DNA of 41,219 bases from Rickettsiales bacterium (lineage in GTDB: Bacteria; Pseudomonadota; Alphaproteobacteria; Rickettsiales; Rickettsiaceae), in the NCBI GenBank assembly GCA_002402195.1, contig NVVL01000049.1, forward strand, positions 1 to 41,219. The letters run 5' to 3'. A program made the position numbers and the translations under genes. Under the pieces are notes generated by a model, which searched no databases, had not been told where the DNA came from, and worked only from the letters and a program-made list of their open reading frames with translations. Shown piece after piece: positions 33,648-39,525 of the stretch; the first letter of the stretch is position 1; the number at the start of each line of letters is the position of its first letter.

Positions 33648-34617
33648 TACCTTTGACCATACCCAGTTCTTCTATCTTGAGTACATCAAAAGGTTCCCAG
33701 TGTTCCTTCTTAAATCCTAGTGGTAGCTCTTGTGTAGCAGGATTAGGTAGCATTGTGCATATATCTTTGTATGTACAACCAGCCCATTGAGAACAAGCAC
33801 CTGTGTTTTTGGGGTAAGCAGCAAGGTATTCATCATCAGGTTTTAATTGCTCATATCGGAAATCTTCATTCTCTATCATATTAACCCAAAATAGGGTGTC
33901 GTAAAGCCAACTCTTTAGATGTGCTTTAGAGCGATTGACTGGTATGAACTTGAATCCATTATGTACAGTCTTGTGGACAAGTGCAGCATCTACCCATACA
34001 CTCTTGACAGATGAGCCATACAACATATGAGTTGCATATAAGTATCCATCTATTTGACTGTTCGGAGACCATGATGATATATAATCTGCTCGGAAGATGT
34101 CCTTCTTTGAGTAGCTCGTAGTTGTTTTATGCTCCCCTATTATTATATCTCCCTGCTTGTTTTTGAATAGCTTATCAAGACGTCCTATGAAGAACAACTC
34201 AGGGTCATCAGGGTCAAGGGGTACTGCAAAAGGCACCTCAATGCCGATTACTTCAAACTGTCGTATCTGCTCTCGACGAGTTTTAATATAATTATGTAGC
34301 ATTTCCGCACCCACGCCTGGGGTTCGTGGCGACCAGTATGCTTGCATATCAGGAGACATTGTTAATGGGTCAGGACCTCCTTCCGCCAGCCATTGCTGAT
34401 TGAAAGCCATGCCAGCAAGCTCGAATATCTCACGGTCGGTTTTATCTGAGTCTGCATGTAGCCATACAACGTCCATTGCGTTATGCCAGCACTGACCGAA
34501 CAGTAATGGTCTTGCTAATCCTTCCCTTACCCAGTCGAGTCTGTGCCGTAGGAAGAACTTACGCATACAGTTACGGGCTTCACTAATTCTTGTATTATCA
34601 TAATAACGAAGTGCCAT
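33640..34617 (-). CDS. PD-(D/E)XK nuclease, RecB/Cas4-like with Fe-S cysteines, 325 aa
   Basis: The catalytic core is visible as FIGRLDKLF, then DIIIGEHKTT (E-x-K), then a Gln-containing helix (NSQIDGYLYA). One Cys near residue 17 (RNCMRKF) and three near 276-288 (ACSQWAGCTYKDIC) match the four-cysteine Fe-S cluster arrangement of AddB/Cas4-type nucleases. It probably resects phage DNA ends for the RecA-like ATPase next door. Confidence 0.75.
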   Translation of the reverse strand: MALRYYDNTRISEARNCMRKFFLRHRLDWVREGLARPLLFGQCWHNAMDVVWLHADSDKTDREIFELAGMAFNQQWLAEGGPDPLTMSPDMQAYWSPRTPGVGAEMLHNYIKTRREQIRQFEVIGIEVPFAVPLDPDDPELFFIGRLDKLFKNKQGDIIIGEHKTTTSYSKKDIFRADYISSWSPNSQIDGYLYATHMLYGSSVKSVWVDAALVHKTVHNGFKFIPVNRSKAHLKSWLYDTLFWVNMIENEDFRYEQLKPDDEYLAAYPKNTGACSQWAGCTYKDICTMLPNPATQELPLGFKKEHWEPFDVLKIEELGMVKGNG

Positions 34618-34679
34618 CTTATTACCTCTTGGCTCATATGATCTTGATTGTGTATAAATGAGGGTATTAAAATAATCGT

Positions 34680-34703
34680 AAAAAGAAAGGGGCAGACTGC
34701 CCC
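34680..34703 (-). terminator. Rho-independent terminator
   Basis: Leftward, GGGGCA-GTC-TGCCCC (34689-34703) is followed by TTTCTTTTT (34680-34688). This is a textbook terminator 20 bases after the stop of the 120-aa gene. The remainder of the gap 34618-34723 carries only the ribosome-binding site of the nuclease gene. Confidence 0.8.
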
Positions 34704-34723
34704 CATCTTATAACTATATTGCT

Positions 34724-35086
34724 TTAACCGATACCAGCTTCCTTTAGAGTTGCTGCTACTTGTTCTGGTGTCATACCTTTCAACATTGCCTGTAGTTTCT
34801 CACCAGCAGATTTCTTCTGACGTGATACTTGTCCAGGTTTCCAGTCCTTTAATGCCGCTAGTAATTCCTTACCTTTCTTACCCTGACTAAGGTGACGTCG
34901 CATATTACCTTGGAGGGCAATAGTGCTAGCCTGACGGTAGTTATTAAAGACAGCATCTTTGCCATACAGCTTCACAGCTTCTTCCAGGTTCTCGCCAAAG
35001 TTAAATTCGATTACGCCTTCATTCTCACCTGTTACAGCACCTTTGTCATCTTTTGTTTTACCAATTGCAGTTACTTTCGTAGTCAT
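34724..35086 (-). CDS. hypothetical early protein, single transcription unit, 120 aa
   Basis: ATG 35086 has GGAG upstream. The gene is flanked by a consensus promoter (35155-35183) and a strong terminator (34680-34703), so it can be transcribed alone at high level. The C-terminus KGMTPEQVAATLKEAGIG resembles the 131-aa left-arm protein (EGMSPEDIAALLKQ). The N-terminal half has VIEFNFGENLEEAV. Abundant early DNA-binding or host-takeover protein is one possibility; no family is recognised. Confidence 0.6.
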   Translation of the reverse strand: MTTKVTAIGKTKDDKGAVTGENEGVIEFNFGENLEEAVKLYGKDAVFNNYRQASTIALQGNMRRHLSQGKKGKELLAALKDWKPGQVSRQKKSAGEKLQAMLKGMTPEQVAATLKEAGIG

Positions 35087-35154
35087 CTCGTTTTCTCCAT
35101 ATTAGAATTTGAGAGTTATATTTCAGTTCGGCGGTATTGCCTGAACCAGTGTGT

Positions 35155-35183
35155 ATTATATAGCATTGAATATCAGATGTCAA
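35155..35183 (-). promoter_or_regulatory. consensus sigma70 promoter
   Basis: Leftward, TTGACA (35178-35183), a 17-base spacer and TATAAT (35155-35160) match the sigma70 consensus exactly at all twelve positions with ideal spacing. It drives the 120-aa gene and, by read-through, the recombination and replication genes beyond. Confidence 0.85.
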
Positions 35184-35203
35184 TTGTTTTTATTGGTTCT
35201 TCA

Positions 35204-35392
35204 TTAAAAAGTTACACCAGCTGTTGTTAATGCTAGGAATATTGCTTCTCTGTCTCGTGTATCCTCCGATTCTTCTTCTGTTTTTGGTTCACTTGGTATT
35301 GGATTCTGAGTTATACATAATAAATACTGAGCCTCCTTCTCAGATAGTTGCATTATGTATATAGTATCTATGCTTGCTGTCGCTCTTGCCAT
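35204..35392 (-). CDS. hypothetical protein, 62 aa
   Basis: ATG 35392 has GAGGAG ten bases upstream and begins six bases after the preceding stop. The sequence ATASIDTIYIMQLSEKEAQYLL suggests a short strand then a helix; the middle is acidic and polar. Similar small proteins with a TxxTI...LSxxEA start occur in phage early regions. Function unknown. Confidence 0.5.
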   Translation of the reverse strand: MARATASIDTIYIMQLSEKEAQYLLCITQNPIPSEPKTEEESEDTRDREAIFLALTTAGVTF

Positions 35393-35397
35393 GTTGA

Positions 35398-36006
35398 TTA
35401 CTCCTCGAAATATTTATTAATAGTAGGTAATATCTTCTGCACTAGGTTAGCCGTATACTCTGTTCCCCACTCCCGTATAGGTAAATCACTGTATATACAC
35501 TGGACAGCTCTTTGCAAAGGGATAGATTTATTTGTCACTACCTCTTCAACCAGAACATCTTTTGGTGCTCTATCAAGGATAGTAGCCCACCGCAGTATGT
35601 GGAAGGCTTCCCAAGGCGGAGGCGGTAACTCTACTGGTTCATCCTCAACAACATCTCTGACCACCACCTCAGGTGAGTTATTACCTAAGGAAGATGCTGC
35701 CATAGCCTTTCGTATGTTATCCATCTTATCTTGGTCTAGTCCATCAGGCAGCGGCTCTACAAATCCTACATCCTCCATGACGATAGGAGTTATTTCATCA
35801 TTCGAGAGGGCAGATACTATGAAAGATAAATCTTCGGGTAATGGAAGTTTCTTTTGTATCCTATAGTTATCTGTAGCCCCTTCTATGAATCTTCTAACAA
35901 TAGTTGCTAGGGGTAGATTAGTTGTGTTAACACCATTAACTTTTAATACCTGCAAACATGTGTATACTGCCTCATCTGATATACGTAAATGTACTACTTT
36001 ACTCAT
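35398..36006 (-). CDS. hypothetical protein with RHH-like N-terminus, 202 aa
   Basis: ATG 36006 follows AGAGGAATTAGAAG. The first 45 residues (VVHLRISDEAVYTCLQVLKV, then LPLATIVRRFIEGA) could form a ribbon-helix-helix. The middle is acidic and Pro-rich (PVELPPPPWEAFH), and the C-terminus is helical. A regulatory or DNA-binding role is possible, but the fold is uncertain. Confidence 0.5.
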   Translation of the reverse strand: MSKVVHLRISDEAVYTCLQVLKVNGVNTTNLPLATIVRRFIEGATDNYRIQKKLPLPEDLSFIVSALSNDEITPIVMEDVGFVEPLPDGLDQDKMDNIRKAMAASSLGNNSPEVVVRDVVEDEPVELPPPPWEAFHILRWATILDRAPKDVLVEEVVTNKSIPLQRAVQCIYSDLPIREWGTEYTANLVQKILPTINKYFEE

Positions 36007-36019
36007 CTTCTAATTCCTC

Positions 36020-36166
36020 TTATTGACGCTCTCGCGCTAATTCTTCTTGCCTAACTATATCAAACGCTTCCTGCAGTTCTGCATCTATCCTCTCATCACG
36101 GATTGAATCAGAAGTTGGCTTCCATGTATCAGGGGTGGAAGAATCCCCTATGTTTTTATTTATCAT
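36020..36166 (-). CDS. hypothetical acidic protein, 48 aa
   Basis: ATG 36166 has GGAGAG upstream, encoded in the end of the preceding gene, which it overlaps by 11 bases. The C-terminal half is a charged helix (RIDAELQEAFDIVRQEELARER). No family is recognised. Overlap with both neighbours supports it. Confidence 0.5.
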   Translation of the reverse strand: MINKNIGDSSTPDTWKPTSDSIRDERIDAELQEAFDIVRQEELARERQ

Positions 36167-36332
36167 GGCTCTCTCCGGTGGCAGCAATCGCTACAACAAA
36201 TGAAACCAAGGTGTACATAAACAGTAACCCTTGAGTAAATGGGTCTGTTGAGCGTAAGCCCAAGTTCAGCAATACAAGTGCTAGTGCAATGAGTGCTAGT
36301 GATTTAGTTCTGTTTGTTATTTCAAGTATCAT
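36156..36332 (-). CDS. small two-span membrane protein, 58 aa
   Basis: Two hydrophobic segments, SLALIALALVLLNLGL (about 11-26) and GLLFMYTLVSFVVAIAA (about 35-51), are joined by a short polar turn. This is a holin-like or inner-membrane early protein layout. It overlaps the upstream helical gene by 11 bases and the downstream 48-aa gene. Distance from the endolysin makes a main holin role less likely. Confidence 0.55.
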   Translation of the reverse strand: MILEITNRTKSLALIALALVLLNLGLRSTDPFTQGLLFMYTLVSFVVAIAATGESHDK

Positions 36333-36603
36333 GTGTTATCGCCAGTAGTTCTTGCCTCTTCCTTTCGATGCCTGTAATCGCTGCCTCTGCAACCGCTTTA
36401 ATCTTTGTTGCTTGTGTATCAAGAGCAGCTAGCTCCGCATTAAGCAGTTCTATCTTATCTATGTCAGGGAAGTCAACTTCTACTACCTCCGTAATTCTTA
36501 TATAATTCTCATCGTCCTTATAACAGAGTTGGTAATCCACATCAGAAATGAACTGTAGATATTCCAGACTAACTTGTTTAACTACACATAATTTCTTTTT
36601 CAT
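36322..36603 (-). CDS. hypothetical coiled-coil protein, 93 aa
   Basis: ATG 36603 with TTGGAGAAGATT upstream is preferred over an in-frame TTG. The N-terminal half is beta-prone (LCVVKQVSLEYLQFISDVDY), and the second half a long helix (DKIELLNAELAALDTQATKI onward) likely to be a coiled coil. It is the first gene after the cassette array and has its own weak promoter at 36627-36635. Confidence 0.5.
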   Translation of the reverse strand: MKKKLCVVKQVSLEYLQFISDVDYQLCYKDDENYIRITEVVEVDFPDIDKIELLNAELAALDTQATKIKAVAEAAITGIERKRQELLAITHDT

Positions 36604-36626
36604 AATCTTCTCCAATTAAAATACGC

Positions 36627-36635
36627 AATATAACA
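36627..36635 (-). promoter_or_regulatory. possible extended -10 promoter
   Basis: Leftward, TGTTATATT matches an extended -10 (TGnTATAAT-type), 24 bases before the ATG at 36603. No good -35 is seen at 17 bases. It resembles the right-end promoter TGTTATAAT at 40987-40995. Confidence 0.4.
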
Positions 36636-36700
36636 AGACATTGCATTTGTTTTTTCAATATCATACTAATTACTTATGATAGCTAGGTTTCCGGCAATAT

Positions 36701-36720
36701 TGACGTAATTAAACACGTCA
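36701..36720. repeat. inverted repeat near array boundary
   Basis: TGACGT (36701-36706) and ACGTCA (36715-36720) flank AATTAAAC. It lies 20 bases from the left edge of the cassette array, in the phage-side gap 36604-36740, which holds no gene. It may be a terminator remnant for the operon that the array interrupts. Confidence 0.4.
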
Positions 36721-36740
36721 CATAGGACACCTATATCTAG

Positions 36741-37010
36741 TTAGTTACCTGTAATAACATCACCTTTTTTTAAATCACTTTTCATAATCATATTTGCAAA
36801 ATAGTAACTTTCTTTATAAGCATAAATCCTTCCGTCACCATCAGAAACGATAACGCCAGCTTCGTTACTTAACACTATTGTTATTGGCTGTTTGGCATCT
36901 TGTAATTCAAAAGGCAGGTTATCATTTCGGCATCCAGTCAAAGCAACTAACAAAACGCTCAAGCAGACTGCTAACCACGTGGTTTTTTTAAATATTTTCG
37001 TTGTGTTCAT
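36741..37010 (-). CDS. cassette 1 lipoprotein, 89 aa
   Basis: The N-terminus is a type II signal peptide: KKTTWLAVCLSVLLVALTGC with the lipobox LTGC and Cys near residue 27. A 60-residue beta-rich domain follows (ITIVLSNEAGVIVSDGDGRI), ending in a Lys/Asp-rich tail. The first 22 codons lie inside attC 36945-37072. The stop TAA is formed by the first TTA of the cassette. ATG has TTGAGGAAATGAGAAC upstream. It would be an envelope-anchored protein. Target unknown. Confidence 0.75.
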   Translation of the reverse strand: MNTTKIFKKTTWLAVCLSVLLVALTGCRNDNLPFELQDAKQPITIVLSNEAGVIVSDGDGRIYAYKESYYFANMIMKSDLKKGDVITGN

Positions 37011-37072
37011 GTTCTCATTTCCTCAATTAATTCGGTGTTGTGGTTAGCATCGTCTTAGCTCAATCGTTATCA
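36945..37072 (+). repeat. attC: attC of cassette 1
   Basis: R'' AACTAAC, spacer AAAAC and L'' GCTCAAGCAGAC lie at the left. L' CGTCTTAGC, spacer TCAATC and R' GTTATCA lie at the right. The left arm is close to the Vibrio repeat arm. The cassette's own start GTTAGTT exactly complements AACTAAC. Confidence 0.85.
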
Positions 37073-37301
37073 CCACGTTTTAGCCGCCTCTCTCAGCCAG
37101 CCAAGCAAATTACCGCTTCTATCAAGCGTTTCGTCACAAACCCTAGCAACAGATACGCAATCATTCTTGTAAGATAAAACAAGGCGGTCAGCTATTTTCT
37201 GTGATAACACGTCATTTAACGCGGACTCACTAGCCGCCGTTTTTTTTTGTTAGAGGTGTATGCAAGCAACCTTCGGTCAGTTTCTTCATGTTTCCACTCA
37301 T
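37070..37301 (-). pseudogene. cassette 2 ORF, frameshifted at an A9 run
   Basis: ATG 37301 has GGAG upstream, like the other cassette genes, and opens MSGNMKKLTEGCLHTPLTKK. At a run of nine A (37240-37248 on the plus strand) the frame is lost. With eight A it would continue TAASESALNDV through SGNLLGWLREAAKTW to a stop at 37070, giving 76 aa. This is a sequencing indel, a real mutation or a slippage site. A shorter GTG-started 46-aa ORF at 37210 remains open. No family is recognised. Confidence 0.5.
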
Positions 37302-37333
37302 AATCCGTTCTCCGGTTAATTCAATAGTTATAC
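37202..37333 (+). repeat. attC: attC of cassette 2
   Basis: R'' TGATAAC, spacer ACGTC and L'' ATTTAACGCGGAC are at the left. L' CCGGTTAAT, spacer TCAATA and R' GTTATAC are at the right. L'' minus its extra bases (ATTAACCGG) complements L'. The cassette start GTTATCA exactly complements TGATAAC. Confidence 0.85.
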
Positions 37334-37654
37334 CTCTATACCATCCACTGGGATATACAGAGGGTTTGTTGTTGGGCTGATGGCAACCAGTGCAGCCTGT
37401 AAGTATTTATCTGCTTCCCAGTGACAACCTTCTTCATGATCACAATATGTGACTCCGTTTGAGATAGTTCGCCAGCCAAGAAATATTCCATTAGCTGTAA
37501 ATTCCTGAGTTACATATTCTTTTTTTCTGCCTGTTATTTTTCTTCTATATTTTTGAGTTACATGTACTTTTGCGCCAAAAGGTATAACAAGGCGTTCAAC
37601 GGCGGACGCTTCGCATCCTGTCGCCGCTTCACTTTCTTTCTTCAATTTATCCAT
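37328..37654 (-). CDS. cassette 3 hypothetical protein, 108 aa
   Basis: ATG 37654 follows TTGAGGATAGCACT. The first 24 codons lie inside attC 37582-37705. The body has a basic KYRRKITGRKKEY stretch, then CDHEEGCHWE, where two Cys and two His could bind a metal, and a short hydrophobic end. No signal peptide and no recognised family. The stop TAA is the complement of the cassette's leading TTA. Confidence 0.65.
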   Translation of the reverse strand: MDKLKKESEAATGCEASAVERLVIPFGAKVHVTQKYRRKITGRKKEYVTQEFTANGIFLGWRTISNGVTYCDHEEGCHWEADKYLQAALVAISPTTNPLYIPVDGIEV

Positions 37655-37705
37655 AGTGCTATCCTCAAATTTCGGTTATTGCGCCGGTTAACTAATGCGT
37701 TATAT
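37582..37705 (+). repeat. attC: attC of cassette 3
   Basis: R'' GTATAAC, spacer AAGGC and L'' GTTCAACGGCGGAC are at the left. L' CCGGTTAAC, spacer TAATGC and R' GTTATAT are at the right. L' reversed (GTTAACCGG) pairs with L'' less its extra bases. The cassette start GTTATAC exactly complements GTATAAC. Confidence 0.88.
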
Positions 37706-37921
37706 TCTGTCATACCCAAATGATTCCAACGCGCAAACACAAGATAGTCGTATCAGCATTCCTTTTTCACTCCCGCCTTTCGGAATAAGTCCATAATAGA
37801 AATCATCGTCACTGTGTATAAGCCCGACAAAAGTAAATAACATTCCTTCATCGTCGGTATATTCCCCGCCTATTAATTTATCGTACTTGCTAACTAGGTC
37901 ATTCCAATTCTTCTTACTCAT
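37700..37921 (-). CDS. cassette 4 hypothetical protein, 73 aa
   Basis: ATG 37921 has GAGAGGAATGT upstream. The protein is small, acidic to neutral and beta-rich, with YTDDEGMLFTFVGLIHSDDDFYYGLI in the middle, which suggests a compact strand-turn-strand or SH3-like fold. No cysteine cluster and no signal peptide. The stop TAA is the complement of the cassette's leading TTA. Here the start lies outside the attC. Confidence 0.65.
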   Translation of the reverse strand: MSKKNWNDLVSKYDKLIGGEYTDDEGMLFTFVGLIHSDDDFYYGLIPKGGSEKGMLIRLSCVCALESFGYDRI

Positions 37922-37940
37922 ACATTCCTCTCAGTGTAAA

Positions 37941-38005
37941 ATATAACAAGTCAATCAACAGCGACATCGCAGAAAACGCTCGTCGAGTTAACTCAAACGT
38001 TATGT
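37941..38005 (+). repeat. attC: attC of cassette 4
   Basis: This is the shortest site (65 bp). R'' ATATAAC, spacer AAGTC and L'' AATCAACAGCGAC face L' CGAGTTAAC, spacer TCAAAC and R' GTTATGT. The right arm TTAACTCAAACGTTA is nearly that of the aadA1 attC. The cassette start GTTATAT exactly complements ATATAAC. Confidence 0.9.
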
Positions 38006-38287
38006 TTCGTAAACTGGTATCCGAACAAATTTGCCGCATCTCGTACATTTACCAGTTTTTCTAAATTTTAAACCGCCAGTGGGAATGTCTGATTCGACCA
38101 TTGCGCCATCCCATCCAAACAGACAAATACGCTGCTCCCAGTACGTTGTGTCAATGCCTTCATCGCTCTTACAGTGAGGGCAACATAACAAATCATCAGA
38201 GCGGGACTTACTAACTACGGCGCAATCCTCACTGTCAGGGTGTACCTGCTTGCACATGCTGCATGTAAAGTCTATTTGTGTATTCAT
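38000..38287 (-). CDS. cassette 5 zinc-finger-like protein, 95 aa
   Basis: ATG 38287 has TTGAGGGACTTACG upstream. Cysteine pairs CSMC (about 9), CCPHC (about 35) and CTRCG (about 81) suggest one or two zinc sites in a nucleic-acid- or protein-binding scaffold. The first 35 codons lie inside attC 38183-38315. The stop TAA is the complement of the cassette's leading TTA. No family is recognised. Confidence 0.7.
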   Translation of the reverse strand: MNTQIDFTCSMCKQVHPDSEDCAVVSKSRSDDLLCCPHCKSDEGIDTTYWEQRICLFGWDGAMVESDIPTGGLKFRKTGKCTRCGKFVRIPVYET

Positions 38288-38315
38288 CGTAAGTCCCTCA
38301 ATTCAGCCGTTATGT
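38183..38315 (+). repeat. attC: attC of cassette 5
   Basis: R'' ACATAAC, spacer AAATC and L'' ATCAGAGCGGGAC are at the left. L' CCCTCAAT, spacer TCAGCC and R' GTTATGT are at the right. L'' without its extra bases complements L' (ATTGAGGG). The cassette start GTTATGT exactly complements ACATAAC. Confidence 0.85.
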
Positions 38316-38537
38316 GCTGTAATCGTCATAGCTGTGTAGTGTGTACGGTACAGTGCTAGGTGGTATCCATAATTGAGATAATGGCTGCCATAAAACCACT
38401 TCATCATCTACTCTATAAAATAATATTGAATCATCAGGTAATACAGCCCAATGTGTAGCATTATGAATATTTTCTGGCGGCTTAATATCTTTCGGTTTTT
38501 CAATATATTCAACATTATTAATAATAACTGTAGCCAT
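38310..38537 (-). CDS. cassette 6 hypothetical protein, 75 aa
   Basis: ATG 38537 follows GGAGTATGAA. The start MATVIINNVEYIEKP and the Trp-rich middle (HWAVLPDDSILFYRVDDEVVLWQP) suggest a small beta fold resembling short phage- and cassette-encoded proteins. No signal peptide or cysteine. The stop TAA is the complement of the cassette's leading TTA. Function unknown. Confidence 0.65.
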   Translation of the reverse strand: MATVIINNVEYIEKPKDIKPPENIHNATHWAVLPDDSILFYRVDDEVVLWQPLSQLWIPPSTVPYTLHSYDDYST

Positions 38538-38555
38538 TTCATACTCCAGCCCTGC

Positions 38556-38642
38556 ACATAACAAGGCAATAAACGCGGACTGTTTATACTCCGCAGGTTT
38601 TCTAATTGGCTGGTGTGCAGCCGGTTATCTAAATCGTTATGT
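38556..38642 (+). repeat. attC: attC of cassette 6
   Basis: R'' ACATAAC, spacer AAGGC and L'' AATAAACGCGGAC are at the left. L' CCGGTTATC, spacer TAAATC and R' GTTATGT are at the right. L' reversed GATAACCGG pairs with L'' less extra bases. The cassette start GTTATGT exactly complements ACATAAC. Confidence 0.9.
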
Positions 38643-38861
38643 ACCAGATAAATCTTTGTATTTCTCATTGAATTCATCGCCTGCAAAATTACCAGATATT
38701 CTTAATAATCTATTTTCTTCAAATTGCGCCCATGCCAACAATGCGTAAAAAATAATCATTGTTAGTGAGGCAGAAAAAGCGTATATTTCACCTCCGTTTG
38801 CATATGCACAAATCATTATTGAGCAAGCCAATAGCGCGTATAAAAAATCTATTCTTTTCAT
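38637..38861 (-). CDS. cassette 7 small membrane protein, 74 aa
   Basis: ATG 38861 has TTAGGG upstream. Two hydrophobic segments are present, LYALLACSIMICAYA (about 7-21) and ASLTMIIFYALLAWA (about 31-45), followed by a polar C-terminal tail. Two-span membrane proteins are common in integron cassettes, and some act in phage defence or stress, but nothing in the sequence shows a specific role. The stop TAA is the complement of the cassette's leading TTA. Confidence 0.7.
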   Translation of the reverse strand: MKRIDFLYALLACSIMICAYANGGEIYAFSASLTMIIFYALLAWAQFEENRLLRISGNFAGDEFNEKYKDLSGT

Positions 38862-38881
38862 TTAATTAACCCTAAAAAAGT

Positions 38882-38970
38882 ACATAACAAATCATTAAAC
38901 GTGGACTGTTCATACGCCGCGTTTCTTTCAAATAGGCTTGTGCAACAGCCAGTTAACTCAAACGTTATTT
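38882..38970 (+). repeat. attC: attC of cassette 7 and right array boundary
   Basis: R'' ACATAAC, spacer AAATC and L'' ATTAAACGTGGAC face L' CCAGTTAAC, spacer TCAAAC and R' GTTATTT. The cassette start GTTATGT exactly complements ACATAAC. R' here (TTATTT) belongs to the flanking phage DNA, so it no longer matches, as expected at the array edge. Confidence 0.9.
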
Positions 38971-39282
38971 ATAATCCACAAGCTCAGTAGCCTGAGCCTT
39001 AGCCAATACGGTGAAATATCTATGTACAGATTCGCCAAATTCAAGCAGGTCGTGATTATGGTGTATTCGATAAAGCTCTAAAACTTCCTCAATACACGCA
39101 TCGTTAATCTCGATCGGGTTAGCAAGCAAGCGTTTAGTTTCATCTATAATGCGCTGCTCTTGCTCTTCGGTGCGAAATGATGATGCTGGCGGGTCTATGG
39201 CTCTATCTAAACCGCTTGTGCCGCTTACAAAGTTGAGCAAGCTGTCTGTGTATTTGTTCATGTCGAATGTTATTGTTTTCAT
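38965..39282 (-). CDS. hypothetical phage protein next to the array, 105 aa
   Basis: The ATG overlaps the upstream stop in ATGA, which ties it to the phage operon on its right. It is helical, with a PPASSFRTEEQEQRI linker and a C-terminal helix (IDDACIEEVLELYRIHH-like pattern). Its stop TAA sits exactly on the array boundary G|TTA, so the array entered right at its 3' end. No family is recognised. Confidence 0.6.
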   Translation of the reverse strand: MKTITFDMNKYTDSLLNFVSGTSGLDRAIDPPASSFRTEEQEQRIIDETKRLLANPIEINDACIEEVLELYRIHHNHDLLEFGESVHRYFTVLAKAQATELVDYK

Positions 39283-39479
39283 AGTAGTGACTCCATTGCG
39301 TGTTGCTGTGCTATTTCAGGATACTCTTCGTTAAGCTTATCAAGCTCATCTTCGGTTAATGGTCTACCATCGGCATCGTCTGCACTAGCAATGTAGGCAT
39401 CGGAAAAATCAGGATAATCGTTCCTATCAGCACCCTCGATGACGATGTTCGTTAACTTTTTATCTACATCCTTACGCAT
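39279..39479 (-). CDS. conserved-type phage protein, 66 aa
   Basis: ATG 39479 has GGGTGATACG upstream; ATG 39491 is an alternative. The pattern ADRNDYPDFSDAYIASADDADGRPLTEDELDKLNE is a common signature of small acidic early proteins of tailed phages, without known biochemistry. The stop overlaps the next ATG. Confidence 0.65.
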   Translation of the reverse strand: MRKDVDKKLTNIVIEGADRNDYPDFSDAYIASADDADGRPLTEDELDKLNEEYPEIAQQHAMESLL

Positions 39480-39525
39480 CGTATCACCCATAGTATATAA
39501 GTTTATTATTAATTCGACCACTGGT

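Larger units (their letters stand above)
36741..38964 (+). mobile_element. seven-cassette integron array without integrase (CALIN)
   Basis: Seven cassettes run left to right: 36741-37066, 37067-37327, 37328-37699, 37700-37999, 38000-38309, 38310-38636 and 38637-38964. Each ends in an attC whose left arm is xxxTAAC-5 bases-L'' and right arm L'-6 bases-GTTAxxx. For every cassette, G plus its own first six bases is an exact complement of its own R'' box, as required for an excised circle. L'' boxes carry the extra bases expected on that side. No tyrosine recombinase gene is present. Phage genes flank both ends. Confidence 0.9.

Noticed and set aside
36628..36746. ATATAACAAGAC at 36628 with GTTAGTT at 36740 as an eighth attC
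   Set aside because: L'' and L' arms do not pair, and GTTAGTT is already explained as the start of cassette 1, complementary to its own R''. The ATATAAC is better read as a leftward extended -10.
36973..36984. AACCACGTGGTT as a second parS
   Set aside because: The flanking bases do not fit parS (needs TTnCACGTGnAA), and it lies within an attC loop that codes for the lipoprotein start.
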